Positions 41,853-49,236 of a stretch of 64,000 nucleotides of DNA are shown one piece after another. This DNA comes from Clostridia bacterium (GTDB lineage Bacteria > Bacillota > Clostridia > Oscillospirales > Acutalibacteraceae). The DNA lies in contig JAFVBH010000058.1 of NCBI GenBank assembly GCA_017480115.1, positions 24,108 through 88,107 on the forward strand, written 5' to 3'. The position numbers and the translations under genes are program-made. A model generated the notes under the pieces. The model ran no database searches, was not told the origin of the DNA, and saw only the letters and a list, made by a program, of their open reading frames with translations. Within the stretch, counting starts at the first letter, position 1. The number at the start of each line of letters is the position of its first letter.

Positions 41853-43151
41853 TTACAGATCATTGCGAAGCAAATCCTCATAACTCTCGCGACGAACGAT
41901 CAATCTGTCTGTCTCTCCGCATACCATCACCACTGCCGGACGGGGCACGCGGTTATAATTTGACGCCATAGAATAGTTATAAGCGCCGGTGGAAAGCACT
42001 GCAACAATGTCCCCCGCCTCGACCGACTGAATCGCCGCGTTCTCTTGGATCAAATCGCCGCTCTCACAGCATTTCCCCGCAACGGTAACCACTGTGTCCC
42101 GGGGCTGATCCGCTTTATTGGCGCAAAGCACCTCATATTCCGCCTGATAAAGGATATAGCGGGGGTTGTCCGTCATGCCGCCGTCAATGCTGACGTAGGT
42201 GCGGATCTGCGGGATCGTTTTCACGCTGCCTACAGTATAGAGGGTCACGCACTCGGCGCCCACTACGGAGCGCCCCGGTTCGATCACGATGAACGGAACG
42301 TCCAGATCCTTTTCTGCGCATTTTTCCTTAACGACCACAGATACGCGCTTCATATATTCCGTAAAATCTTCAGGATTGTCGCTGTCCTTGTATTTAATGC
42401 CAAAGCCGCCGCCGAGATTCAGTTCGGTGATCACCGCGCCGGTCTGCGCTTTAATATCCGCGATAAAATCCAGCATGACCTCTGCGGCATGCTCAAAAGG
42501 CGCAATATCAAAGATCTGAGAGCCGATATGACAGTGCAGCCCCGTTAACGTGATATGATCGGACGCCAGTGCCTGCTTCACGGCAGCCAGCGCCTCGCCG
42601 GTCTCCAGCGCAAAGCCGAATTTGGAATCAATCTGCCCGGTGCGGATAAAATTATGGGTATGTGCGTCGATACCGGGCTTTATGCGCAGATGGATCGCCG
42701 CAGTAAGCTGCATCTGCGCCGCAAGCGCGTCGATTCTGCGCAGTTCTTCGATATTATCAACCACAAGTCTGCCGACGCCGTTTTCCAGCGCCATATGGAG
42801 TTCCTCATCGGTTTTGTTATTGCCATGGAAAAAGATATTTTCCGCCGGGAAGCCCGCTTTCAGCGCGGTGTACAGTTCGCCGCCGGACACCACGTCCACG
42901 CCCATATGCTCCTGCTTGCAAATGCGGTACATTTCCAGACAAGAAAACGCCTTCGACGCATACAGCGCCAAGCCCTTGCCGCCGTAATTTTCCTCGATAG
43001 AGGATACAAATTTACGGCAGTTGCGGCGAATACCGTCCTCACTGTAAACCATCAGCGGCGTGCCGTATTTCTCGGCAAGCGCTACCGTGTCGCAGCCGCT
43101 TACTGTCAAATGTCCATTTGCATTAACTCCGAGACTGTCAGAAACTAACAT
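41853..43151 (-). CDS. lysA: Diaminopimelate decarboxylase
   Basis: This 432-residue PLP enzyme (alanine racemase-like barrel) converts meso-diaminopimelate to L-lysine. The PLP lysine is in LALYASKAFSCLEMYRI near residue 60. VDVVSGGELYTALKAGFP, FHGNNKTDEEL, GLHCHIGSQIFD, LNLGGGFGIKY, EPGRSVVGAE and the substrate-binding CCESGDLI follow. The second in-frame ATG (43151) is preferred because AAGGA lies ~8 nt upstream; the first is too close. It sits 36 bp after a GH2-like gene on the same strand, so it is probably cotranscribed with it. No lysine riboswitch fits in that gap. Confidence 0.97.
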   Translation of the reverse strand: MLVSDSLGVNANGHLTVSGCDTVALAEKYGTPLMVYSEDGIRRNCRKFVSSIEENYGGKGLALYASKAFSCLEMYRICKQEHMGVDVVSGGELYTALKAGFPAENIFFHGNNKTDEELHMALENGVGRLVVDNIEELRRIDALAAQMQLTAAIHLRIKPGIDAHTHNFIRTGQIDSKFGFALETGEALAAVKQALASDHITLTGLHCHIGSQIFDIAPFEHAAEVMLDFIADIKAQTGAVITELNLGGGFGIKYKDSDNPEDFTEYMKRVSVVVKEKCAEKDLDVPFIVIEPGRSVVGAECVTLYTVGSVKTIPQIRTYVSIDGGMTDNPRYILYQAEYEVLCANKADQPRDTVVTVAGKCCESGDLIQENAAIQSVEAGDIVAVLSTGAYNYSMASNYNRVPRPAVVMVCGETDRLIVRRESYEDLLRNDL

Positions 43152-43187
43152 AACCATTATCCTTTCAGAACCTGCAATCTGCAGTTA

Positions 43188-45080
43188 TTACGCTTGTGTA
43201 GAGACACCGTGCGGGCAAATATAGGAAGCGTCCGCGTTTTTTTTGCGGTTGACTGTGATCTCGTCAGCGCAGCCCTCTTCTGTCACAACGGAAATCACGT
43301 TTTTACCGCGAATCAGCTTCACGTCGTCAAAAACGAATACCCCGCTGACAGCAACCGAAGCCGGCGCCTTTACGGGTTTGCCGTTGACGGACAGGATCAC
43401 CGTGCCGCAGTTGGAATAGACCTTCACGGTCATCTTCTTATCTGCGCGATTCTCAAAACGACTGCCGGCAATCTTGACGAATTTTTCCATTGCCCACTGG
43501 GATTTATAGAACATGAACGCATCTTTTTTCGCCTTACCGCCCGCTGTCAACAGCCCGCCGCGAAATTCCTCCGCGTCATAAAGCTCGGCGACAAAACAGC
43601 CGCTGATAAATTCACGTCTGGCGATGCGCTCCCACATTTTTTCGTGATACAGCGCCTGATATTCCTCTGTAAAATCGCCGTAAACGGGTTCCGCGCTGTG
43701 GTACCGCTCATCGCCTGCCGTCCCGTATTCGGAGATCAAAATTGGCGTTTCGGGCGAGGCGATATGAAAGCTGTCCAGCAGTGCTGCCCAGTCCTCCCCT
43801 TCCGGCGCGCCGGAAAGCTTGATGCCCGCCGCGTCTACCGCAGGCTGCGCCGTCTGCGTCCCATTGCCGCGAATAAAATCCGCGCCCACACAGATTCGGT
43901 TAACGTCAAAAGCGCGCAGCGCTTCATAAATACGTTTCTCCACCACAGCGCCCTCTGCGGTGCCGCCGCCGTCCGCGGCAACAAAGCAGACCGATGGACG
44001 ATTATAATACTGCTTTGCCAGCTCGACATACTGCGCGATCAGATTTTCTGCGGATTCCTCATTGGCAGCGCTCATATCCAGCGGCAGCTCGCACCAAACC
44101 ATGATGCCGTTTTTGTCGCACAGCTCAAAAAAGCGATCGGTCTGATAATAATTCACGGGACGCACCGCATTGGCGCCGATCTCATGCAGCAGCGCAATAT
44201 CCTTTGCAAAATCCTGTTTGGGAACAACACTGTCCTGTCCCATGGAAACACCGCGGAGCCTGATACGTCTGCCGTTCAACTCCAACCCGTTTTCCGCCGA
44301 AACGGAAAGCTTACGGAAGCCGAAGCTAACCTCCCGTTCGTCCAAAATTTCACCGTCTCGCAACAGCTTTGCCCGCAGTTTGTATAGATACGCCTTCCCC
44401 GTACCGGGCCGCCAAAGGGCGGGGTTTTCAACATCGATCACCGCGCGGGGATCCTTGGGCGCCGCCGCTGCAGCGCCGATACATGCGCCTGCGGCGTCAT
44501 ACACGGTAAAGCTGACAATATCATAATTGACCGGATTGGAAATACGGGCGATCACCGCAACCTTTCCCATGCCGTCGGCGATCTTCGTATTGATGTAAAT
44601 ACTGTCGGAGCCGCCGTCGTCCAATGCAAAATGAGTCACGCCCGCTATGATCAGATTCACGTCGCCCCAAATGCCGCCGAAAAAGTCAGACCCTTCCAGC
44701 ACGCTGCACATGGCGGAATAATCCGCATTATCAGCAACAACGGAGATGACGTTTGTCTTGCCGAAAGTGACGCTGCCGGTGATCTCAAAACGAAAGGCGG
44801 TAAAGCCGCCCTTATGAATACCGACGCATTTATCATTAATATAAACAAGGCAGGAATTGGCAACGCCTTTAAATTCCAAAAACAGGCGGATCGCATGCAG
44901 CTCTGCGGGAATGGGCAGTTCCTTGCGGTACACGCACTTGCCCTTATACGCGTCCTTGCCGCGGGCAGGCCATGTGCAGGGCAAATTGATCTGCTGCGCA
45001 TCTGTCAGCGCGTCAATAATATTTTCCGGCACATGCGTGGAAAACAACCAACCCTGGTTTAAATTAAATACCTGTCGCAT
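43188..45080 (-). CDS. GH2-fold protein (beta-galactosidase/glucuronidase-like, probably altered active site)
   Basis: This is a 630-residue protein with GH2 architecture: jelly-roll (WLFSTHVPENI to GGIWGDVNLIIAG), an immunoglobulin-like domain, and a TIM barrel from RGVSMGQDSVVPKQDFAKDI. The nucleophile region is ILISEYGTAGDE, with Glu present. The acid/base region, normally NHPSVxxWSxGNE, reads NRPSVCFVAADGGG and lacks the Asn-Glu pair. ELCDKNGIMVWCELPLDM is otherwise typical. There is no signal peptide. The ATG at 45080 follows AGGAG; the frame is open ~20 codons further upstream but crosses the promoter region. It has its own promoter and leads into lysA. It may be inactive, binding-only, or use another residue. 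Confidence 0.82.
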   Translation of the reverse strand: MRQVFNLNQGWLFSTHVPENIIDALTDAQQINLPCTWPARGKDAYKGKCVYRKELPIPAELHAIRLFLEFKGVANSCLVYINDKCVGIHKGGFTAFRFEITGSVTFGKTNVISVVADNADYSAMCSVLEGSDFFGGIWGDVNLIIAGVTHFALDDGGSDSIYINTKIADGMGKVAVIARISNPVNYDIVSFTVYDAAGACIGAAAAAPKDPRAVIDVENPALWRPGTGKAYLYKLRAKLLRDGEILDEREVSFGFRKLSVSAENGLELNGRRIRLRGVSMGQDSVVPKQDFAKDIALLHEIGANAVRPVNYYQTDRFFELCDKNGIMVWCELPLDMSAANEESAENLIAQYVELAKQYYNRPSVCFVAADGGGTAEGAVVEKRIYEALRAFDVNRICVGADFIRGNGTQTAQPAVDAAGIKLSGAPEGEDWAALLDSFHIASPETPILISEYGTAGDERYHSAEPVYGDFTEEYQALYHEKMWERIARREFISGCFVAELYDAEEFRGGLLTAGGKAKKDAFMFYKSQWAMEKFVKIAGSRFENRADKKMTVKVYSNCGTVILSVNGKPVKAPASVAVSGVFVFDDVKLIRGKNVISVVTEEGCADEITVNRKKNADASYICPHGVSTQA

Positions 45081-45133
45081 AACGATAACTCCTCTCTGCC
45101 ATACCTGAAGATACAAAAAACAAATATTGATTA

Positions 45134-45162
45134 ATAATATCACAGATTTTTCCGCGTTGCAA
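45134..45162 (-). promoter_or_regulatory. Promoter of the GH2-lysA unit
   Basis: Minus strand: TTGCAA, 17-bp spacer, TATTAT. Confidence 0.65.
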
Positions 45163-45181
45163 TAAAATTTCTGTAAGTAAT

Positions 45182-46120
45182 TCAGCTTTTATGCCGTTTT
45201 TTGGCGATAACGACTGCGGCGGCAAGCACAGCAATCCCCGCAATTCCGCCGATGATCGCGCCCCAAGGAAAATTGCCGCGCGTCCGCGATGCGGGCGTAT
45301 ACTCGCCCATGGAAACCGTTATCTGCTCCGGCGGTGCGGCAGTCGATCCGGGTTCATCCGATACTCCCTGCGCAGATGTTGCCGTGGACTGCCCGTCAAC
45401 AACTACAGGCGCGGTCGTTGCCGACGCCAAGGCGTGCGTCCTGATCTCACCGGTGCTAATGTTCAGTTCCGCATCGACGGTTGCTGCCGTCGTTTGCGGC
45501 GCGGTAGGATAACCGTCGGGGAAAGTCAGCGCCGCCGCCAGGTCATTCACCAAAATATCTTGCTGGGTAATGGACGTATCATGCACAAAGTCATCACCGG
45601 AAGTCAACCGCAGTTCATATGCCCTGCCGTCGACCACAGTCTCATAAAATACCGCAAAAACCTTGTTCGCCGCCAAAACCTCATAACGCAGGAACAGCAC
45701 GTTGCCGGACCGGAAGCGATCCGTTCTGCTGACGGAAAGCACATCGTCAATCTCTAAAAGATAGCGGGCGCTGCGCGCTTCCGATGCAAGCGCACTGTCG
45801 CTCATGGCGGCATAGTCGGGCTTCCCTGTCGCGACGTCCTCACAGATCAGTTTGATCTCATCACTGCTTTTACTGCTCTTTAGCCACAGGCAATAATGAA
45901 ACGTCTGCATATACTCTTGGAAATATGTTTCCGGAAGATCGTTTCCGTCCATAAAATGCGCGTTAATGTTGTCCGGCGTAGAGACATACCAACTGCTGTC
46001 GATCACAAAGGGGATCATGATCCCGCCTACGGCGACGGTGCGCGGCGCCGCACTTGCAGAAAAGACAAAACAGCCAACTGTCAACAACAGCGCCAGGAAC
46101 AACGCAAAAACCTTTTTCAT
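45182..46120 (-). CDS. Exported, C-terminally membrane-anchored protein of unknown function
   Basis: This is a 312-residue protein with signal peptide MKKVFALFLALLLTVGCFVF (cleavage near ASAAP). An alpha+beta ectodomain follows that I do not recognise (IPFVIDSSWYVSTPDNI; VLFLRYEVLAANKVFAVFYETVVDGRAYELRL). Next come a Thr/Ala/Pro-rich stalk and a C-terminal helix PWGAIIGGIAGIAVLAAAVVIAKKRHKS with a basic stop-transfer tail. The ectodomain pattern (a phrase like 'SSWYVST' after an opening strand, with residues on tolerance of a fixed potential) resembles small PsbP/lipoprotein-like domains, but this is weak. The ATG at 46120 is chosen for its distance from AAGGATGG. No partner gene indicates function. 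Confidence 0.72.
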   Translation of the reverse strand: MKKVFALFLALLLTVGCFVFSASAAPRTVAVGGIMIPFVIDSSWYVSTPDNINAHFMDGNDLPETYFQEYMQTFHYCLWLKSSKSSDEIKLICEDVATGKPDYAAMSDSALASEARSARYLLEIDDVLSVSRTDRFRSGNVLFLRYEVLAANKVFAVFYETVVDGRAYELRLTSGDDFVHDTSITQQDILVNDLAAALTFPDGYPTAPQTTAATVDAELNISTGEIRTHALASATTAPVVVDGQSTATSAQGVSDEPGSTAAPPEQITVSMGEYTPASRTRGNFPWGAIIGGIAGIAVLAAAVVIAKKRHKS

Positions 46121-46424
46121 AGAATCCATCCTTTTATACTATTTTCAAATCAAAACAATTGATCATTGTTTTGACCGCCATGGGCATCACCCATGGCGGT
46201 CGCACAAATTGTGCGACTGAAAAGCCGTTCAATACTTGATTCGGCAAGCCAAAGGCTTGCTGCCCACGGCAAAAAAAACTGCGGCGAGTAATAAAAATGA
46301 TTATCAATCATTTTTATCAGAGATCAGTATTATATTCTACCCTTTATTATACACCATCGCTTACCGGATGACAACACAAAAAGAGCAGGACTTTCACGTC
46401 CTGCTCCGTCATTTACATACAGAT
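46121..46424. repeat. Block of successive hairpins between two surface-protein genes
   Basis: Perfect inverted repeats follow one another: CAAAACAAT/ATTGTTTTG (46151-46173), GACCGCCATGGG/CCCATGGCGGTC (46173-46201), GTCGCACAA/TTGTGCGAC (46199-46217), GCAAGCC/GGCTTGC (46244-46260), ATAAAAATGATT/AATCATTTTTAT (46291-46317), then the terminator at 46384-46407. No gene is visible. Confidence 0.85.
46379..46412 (-). terminator. Terminator of the IPKTG surface-protein gene
   Basis: Minus strand: GAGCAGGAC / GTCCTGCTC stem with a 6-nt loop, followed by TTTTTGTG. Confidence 0.85.
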
Positions 46425-46973
46425 TTATGCCTCTGTTCTTTTGCGGGTGCAAACAAACGCAGCGCCGGCAGCAACAGAAAGCGCAACGATCAAACCAATA
46501 CCGGCATCGCCCGTCTTGGGGATACTGGGAACAACCGTTGTTGTGGGCGCGGTCGTCGGCGCGGTGGTCGGCGCAGTTGTGGGAGCTGTCGTCGGCGCGG
46601 TCGTCGGTGCGGTTGTGCCGGGATCGCTATTATTGTTATTTCTGACGGGAATCATATTCAGCAAATTTTCAAGGCTGAGATTGCCGAGGTTAAAGTTGCT
46701 GAGATCAAAGGGCAGATTGCCGAGGTTACCCAGCAGCTTGCTCAGATCCAAATTGCCGAAAAGATTGCCGATGTCGCCCATACCGACGTCGTTCAAAAGA
46801 CCGGAGAAATCAAGACCGGTAATCATATCGGAAATCGCAGAGGGATCGAAATCGTCGAAAATCGGCGTCAGCTGACCGGAACCGTTCCCCAAGGAAACAT
46901 CGGCGGCGTGAACGCTGACAACGCAAGTAACGGCAAGGGCGATCACAGCTAAGACAGCAACGAACTTTTTCAT
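46425..46973 (-). CDS. Small cell-wall-anchored protein with TTAP repeats and IPKTG sorting signal
   Basis: This is a 182-residue surface protein. Signal peptide: MKKFVAVLAVIALAVTCVVS (cleavage near VHAAD). Residues ~25-110 are rich in Leu, Asn, Gly and Asp in a repeating pattern (GLDFSGLLNDVG, GNLFGNLDLSKLLGNLGNL, NFNLGNLSLENLL), possibly a short solenoid or amphipathic helices. A stalk of about six TTAP repeats follows. The C terminus has a sortase-type signal IPKTGD, a hydrophobic stretch (GIGLIVALSVAAGAAFVC) and the tail TRKRTEA. Ile replaces the usual Leu of LPxTG. The ATG at 46973 follows AAGGATG. The gene has its own promoter and terminator. Function unknown. Confidence 0.8.
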   Translation of the reverse strand: MKKFVAVLAVIALAVTCVVSVHAADVSLGNGSGQLTPIFDDFDPSAISDMITGLDFSGLLNDVGMGDIGNLFGNLDLSKLLGNLGNLPFDLSNFNLGNLSLENLLNMIPVRNNNNSDPGTTAPTTAPTTAPTTAPTTAPTTAPTTTVVPSIPKTGDAGIGLIVALSVAAGAAFVCTRKRTEA

Positions 46974-47000
46974 ATTCAAACATCCTTTCATGATGCGCTC

Positions 47001-47042
47001 GTATTCTTATACAAGAATACTATTAAACGCCCTTAAAGTCAA
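47001..47042 (-). promoter_or_regulatory. Promoter with overlapping palindrome, IPKTG protein gene
   Basis: Minus strand: TTGACT, 17-bp spacer, TATTCT (47014-47042). The -10 box is part of the palindrome GTATTCTT-ATAC-AAGAATAC (47001-47020). A second palindrome ACTGTGACAGT lies just upstream (47045-47055). Both could bind regulators. Confidence 0.6.
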
Positions 47043-47058
47043 TGACTGTGACAGTTAT

Positions 47059-47131
47059 TTTTTATTTTTTGTATGTATTAACAAAAAAAATGAAATGTTT
47101 CTATAAAATATGCACATACAAAAAATAAAAA
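47059..47131. repeat. 18-bp perfect AT-rich inverted repeat
   Basis: TTTTTATTTTTTGTATGT (47059-47076) and ACATACAAAAAATAAAAA (47114-47131) are separated by 37 bp. It lies between the candidate RNA and the promoter above. Confidence 0.8.
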
Positions 47132-47156
47132 TTTTGTCTGTTTTTATTCATGTACA

Positions 47157-47243
47157 GCGGACTGCTCGGGCAGCTTTCCATATGCGAAACACAGTGACCG
47201 GCAACGCATCTCATAAGACAGCCGCACCTGCCGTGCCGTCCGC
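47157..47243 (-). ncRNA. Candidate structured RNA (nested long-range stems)
   Basis: This is a GC-rich island in an otherwise AT-rich 417-bp gap. Three nested stems can be read: GCGGAC/GTCCGC closing 47157-47162 with 47238-47243, GGCAG/CTGCC (47169-47173 with 47228-47232), and ATGCG/CGCAT (47182-47186 with 47205-47209). The internal loops are asymmetric and the apical loop is 18 nt. On the minus strand a possible promoter TTATCA-17-TATTAT lies just upstream, which is why that strand is preferred. I do not recognise a known RNA family. The remaining gap holds no credible gene. Confidence 0.28.
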
Positions 47244-47339
47244 CTTTGCATTTGTCATTATATAATACAATTAATATGGATTGGTGATAAATTTGTAAAC
47301 AACTTTGCGCCGCACCGCCGGAAAAATTTTCCGTTTCAC

Positions 47340-47368
47340 GCATAAACGCCCCGTCTGCCGCCAACAAT
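47340..47368 (+). promoter_or_regulatory. Sigma-F-type promoter candidate of spoIIR
   Basis: GCATA, exactly 15 bp, then GCCAACAAT. This fits the forespore sigma-F pattern GYATA-N15-GGnnAnAnT with one mismatch in the GG. spoIIR is a known sigma-F gene in Bacillus. The implied leader is short (~15 nt), leaving just enough room for the GAAAGGAG site. Confidence 0.45.
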
Positions 47369-47390
47369 CTCTGCGAAAGGAGTCCTACAC

Positions 47391-48020
47391 ATGAATACCG
47401 ACAAAAAAACATATTCCCGCCTTTTCGGGATCACCGCCGCGCTTTTAAGCGCGATCCTGCTTTTGGAGGGCGTCTTCTTCTACAGCGGCTATACAGATCT
47501 GCAAAACAATTTTTTAAGGCTGCACGTGATCGCCGCTTCAGACACAGACGCAGATCAGGCATTAAAATTAAAGGTGCGGGACGCGGTACTGCTGGCGGGC
47601 GCGACGATCTTTGACGGGTCGGTGACTGCTGCCGACGCGCAGGCGCGCGTGCAGCCACAGATCGCAGACCTTAAAGCCGCAGCGGAACAGGTTCTCACAG
47701 CCAACGGCTGCCGTGACCGCGTGACCGTGACGATCGGGCGGGAATATTTTCCCGAACGGCAATATGATACCATTACCCTGCCGCCGGGATTCTATCAAGC
47801 AGTTAAGGTGGTGATCGGCGCGGGCAAAGGACACAACTGGTGGTGCGTGATGTTTCCGCCCATGTGCCTGCCCGCAGCGGAGCAGGCAGATCCCGCCGAA
47901 ACCTTTACGACAGAAGAAACGGATATGCTCACTCGTCCAAAAAAATATCAGCTCCGCTTCAAAACCGCGGAACTGATCGGCAAGGTGATCGATAAGGTAA
48001 AGCATGCGAGGGAAAAGTAA
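47391..48020 (+). CDS. spoIIR: Stage II sporulation protein R
   Basis: This is a 209-residue signalling protein exported from the forespore that triggers SpoIIGA to process pro-sigma-E in the mother cell. An N-terminal hydrophobic segment (GITAALLSAILLLEGVFFYS) is followed by the family motif FLRLHVIAASDTDADQALKLKVRDAVL, then VTVTIGREYFPERQYDTITLPPG, and the signature GAGKGHNWWCVMFPPMCLP. The start ATG follows GAAAGGAG. The gene proves that the organism belongs to an endospore-forming lineage. Its TAA stop is the first codon of repeat copy E. Confidence 0.95.
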   Translation: MNTDKKTYSRLFGITAALLSAILLLEGVFFYSGYTDLQNNFLRLHVIAASDTDADQALKLKVRDAVLLAGATIFDGSVTAADAQARVQPQIADLKAAAEQVLTANGCRDRVTVTIGREYFPERQYDTITLPPGFYQAVKVVIGAGKGHNWWCVMFPPMCLPAAEQADPAETFTTEETDMLTRPKKYQLRFKTAELIGKVIDKVKHAREK

Positions 48021-48247
48021 ATTCTGATTTATCGCAGGAAGAACGTCACACGATCCTGTAGGGATGCCCAGTGGGCATCCGTCGATTTTGCGCGTAACCT
48101 GGCGGACGGCCAATGGCCGTCCCTACAGGATTGTGCGCCCATCTTTCTATAAATCCAAATCGCGAAGCGATTTCCGAACCTCCTACCTCTTCCCTCCTAC
48201 CTTTTTCCTAAATTCTGATTTATCGCAAAGCGACAAATCAGAATTTA
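48018..48247. repeat. Mosaic intergenic repeat, copy E
   Basis: It starts TAAATTCTGATTTATCGC and contains GGATGCCCAGTGGGCATCC, GACGGCCAATGGCCGTCC, AAATCCAAATCGCGAAGCGA and CCTCCTACCTCTTCCCTCC. It ends with the hairpin AAATTCTGATTTATCGC / GCGACAAATCAGAATTT. Both flanking convergent genes (spoIIR and the HAD gene) use the terminal TAA as their stop codon. Confidence 0.9.
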
Positions 48248-48874
48248 CAGCTCAATCCCTCTTCGTGCCAATTCCCGGCAGAGAACGGCAATATCCTCTT
48301 TTGCGGCGTTAAAGCAAATACCGTCCATGCCGACAGCTTTCGCGCCGTCAATATTAACCTGCATATCGTCAACAAAGACGCAATCCTCCGGTGCCAGAGA
48401 AAACTTTTTCAAAAAAGCCAGATAAATCTCCCGCTCCGGCTTTAACAGCTTATAATCTGAGGATATAAAAATGCCGTCAAAATATCGCAACGCCGGAATC
48501 CCGCGGCGGTACTCGTAAAAATCCTGCCCTGCGTTGGAGAGCAAATAGATCGCGTATCCCGCGTCCTTTGCCTTTTTGACCAGCGCTTCCGTCGCCTTGA
48601 TGGGCGGCATATTCTCGGCGGCAAAGATATGCCGGATCAGCATATCATCCGCCAGCGCCCGCAGCCGCACCGGCAACGCGTCGATCAGCGGAACAAATGC
48701 GTCCTTTGTGACCGTTCCCCGGTCATAGTCCTGCCACACGTCAGAGCGAAATACCGTTTTTGCGAACAGTTCAATGTCCTCCGGCGCGCTGATGCCGCGG
48801 CGGCGCAGGATCGAAACCGTATCAAAGGATATAAGCACATTGCCCATATCCAGAACCAACGTTTTCTTATGCAT
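48245..48874 (-). CDS. HAD-superfamily (IA) phosphatase
   Basis: This is a 209-residue cytosolic hydrolase. Motif I is LVLDMGNVLISFD (nucleophile Asp, with G-N in place of the second acid, as in the YihX-like group). Motif II is YLLSNAGQDF, motif III Lys is in YKLLKPEREIY, and motif IV is CVFVDDMQVNIDGAKAVGM. The cap domain between motifs I and II is helical. The ATG at 48874 overlaps the end of the acyl carrier protein gene by 8 bp, with GAGG just upstream, so translation is coupled to acpP. This suggests, without proof, a role linked to acyl carrier or phosphopantetheine metabolism. Confidence 0.88.
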   Translation of the reverse strand: MHKKTLVLDMGNVLISFDTVSILRRRGISAPEDIELFAKTVFRSDVWQDYDRGTVTKDAFVPLIDALPVRLRALADDMLIRHIFAAENMPPIKATEALVKKAKDAGYAIYLLSNAGQDFYEYRRGIPALRYFDGIFISSDYKLLKPEREIYLAFLKKFSLAPEDCVFVDDMQVNIDGAKAVGMDGICFNAAKEDIAVLCRELARRGIEL

Positions 48875-49091
48875 TGTCCTCAATAAATCTTACGACGTCA
48901 CCGAGGGTCTTCATATTTTCCAGCACCTCATCGGGGATCTCGGTATCAAATTCCTCCTCAATATCCATCGCGAGATCAACCGCGTCAATGCTGTCTATAT
49001 CAAGATCGTCCAGCGTGGATTCCATGGTTATATCCTCTTCCTTGATGTCAAACTGGTCGCATACGATCTCCCTGATTCTCTCAAATACCAT
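48867..49091 (-). CDS. acpP: Acyl carrier protein
   Basis: This is a 74-residue acidic helical protein that carries acyl chains on phosphopantetheine. The attachment Ser is in DLDIDSIDAVDLAMDIEEEF near residue 35 (DSI instead of the commoner DSL). The rest (VFERIREIVCDQFDIKEEDI; IPDEVLENMKTLGDVVRFI) is a complete ACP. The ATG at 49091 is chosen because AAGGAT lies 8 nt upstream and the length matches the family. It is not near fatty-acid or polyketide synthesis genes, so it could be a general ACP or a specialised one. A 16-bp palindrome lies in its leader. Confidence 0.93.
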   Translation of the reverse strand: MVFERIREIVCDQFDIKEEDITMESTLDDLDIDSIDAVDLAMDIEEEFDTEIPDEVLENMKTLGDVVRFIEDNA

Positions 49092-49114
49092 TACAGTCAA
49101 TCCTTTCATAAATC

Positions 49115-49130
49115 CGGCAACCGGTTGCCG
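49115..49130. promoter_or_regulatory. 16-bp perfect palindrome in the acpP leader
   Basis: CGGCAACCGGTTGCCG lies between the expected transcription start and the ribosome binding site. It could be an operator or an RNA hairpin. Confidence 0.55.
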
Positions 49131-49140
49131 TTGCTATTAG

Positions 49141-49169
49141 ATAGTAGTAATTTTAGTATGCTTTGTCAA
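49141..49169 (-). promoter_or_regulatory. acpP promoter
   Basis: Minus strand: TTGACA, 17-bp spacer, TACTAT, located about 20 bp past the ftsZ terminator. acpP is therefore a separate unit from the dcw cluster. Confidence 0.75.
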
Positions 49170-49189
49170 TAGCTTTTATGAAATAAATT

Positions 49190-49221
49190 ACAAAAAAGCG
49201 GCTGAACATACGCAGCCGCTT
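49190..49221 (-). terminator. ftsZ terminator
   Basis: Minus strand: AAGCGGCTG / CAGCCGCTT stem followed by TTTTTTG. It closes the dcw cluster. Confidence 0.88.
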
Positions 49222-49236
49222 GTCTATCGGTATAAA

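Noticed and set aside
43152..43187. Lysine riboswitch before lysA
   Set aside because: The gap to the upstream gene is only 36 bp; nothing of riboswitch size fits.
47101..47412. Small Cys-rich minus-strand peptide (CKGGRHGRCGCLMRC...)
   Set aside because: No suitable start codon or ribosome binding site within the Cys-rich part, and the same bases form nested stems; it is more likely non-coding.
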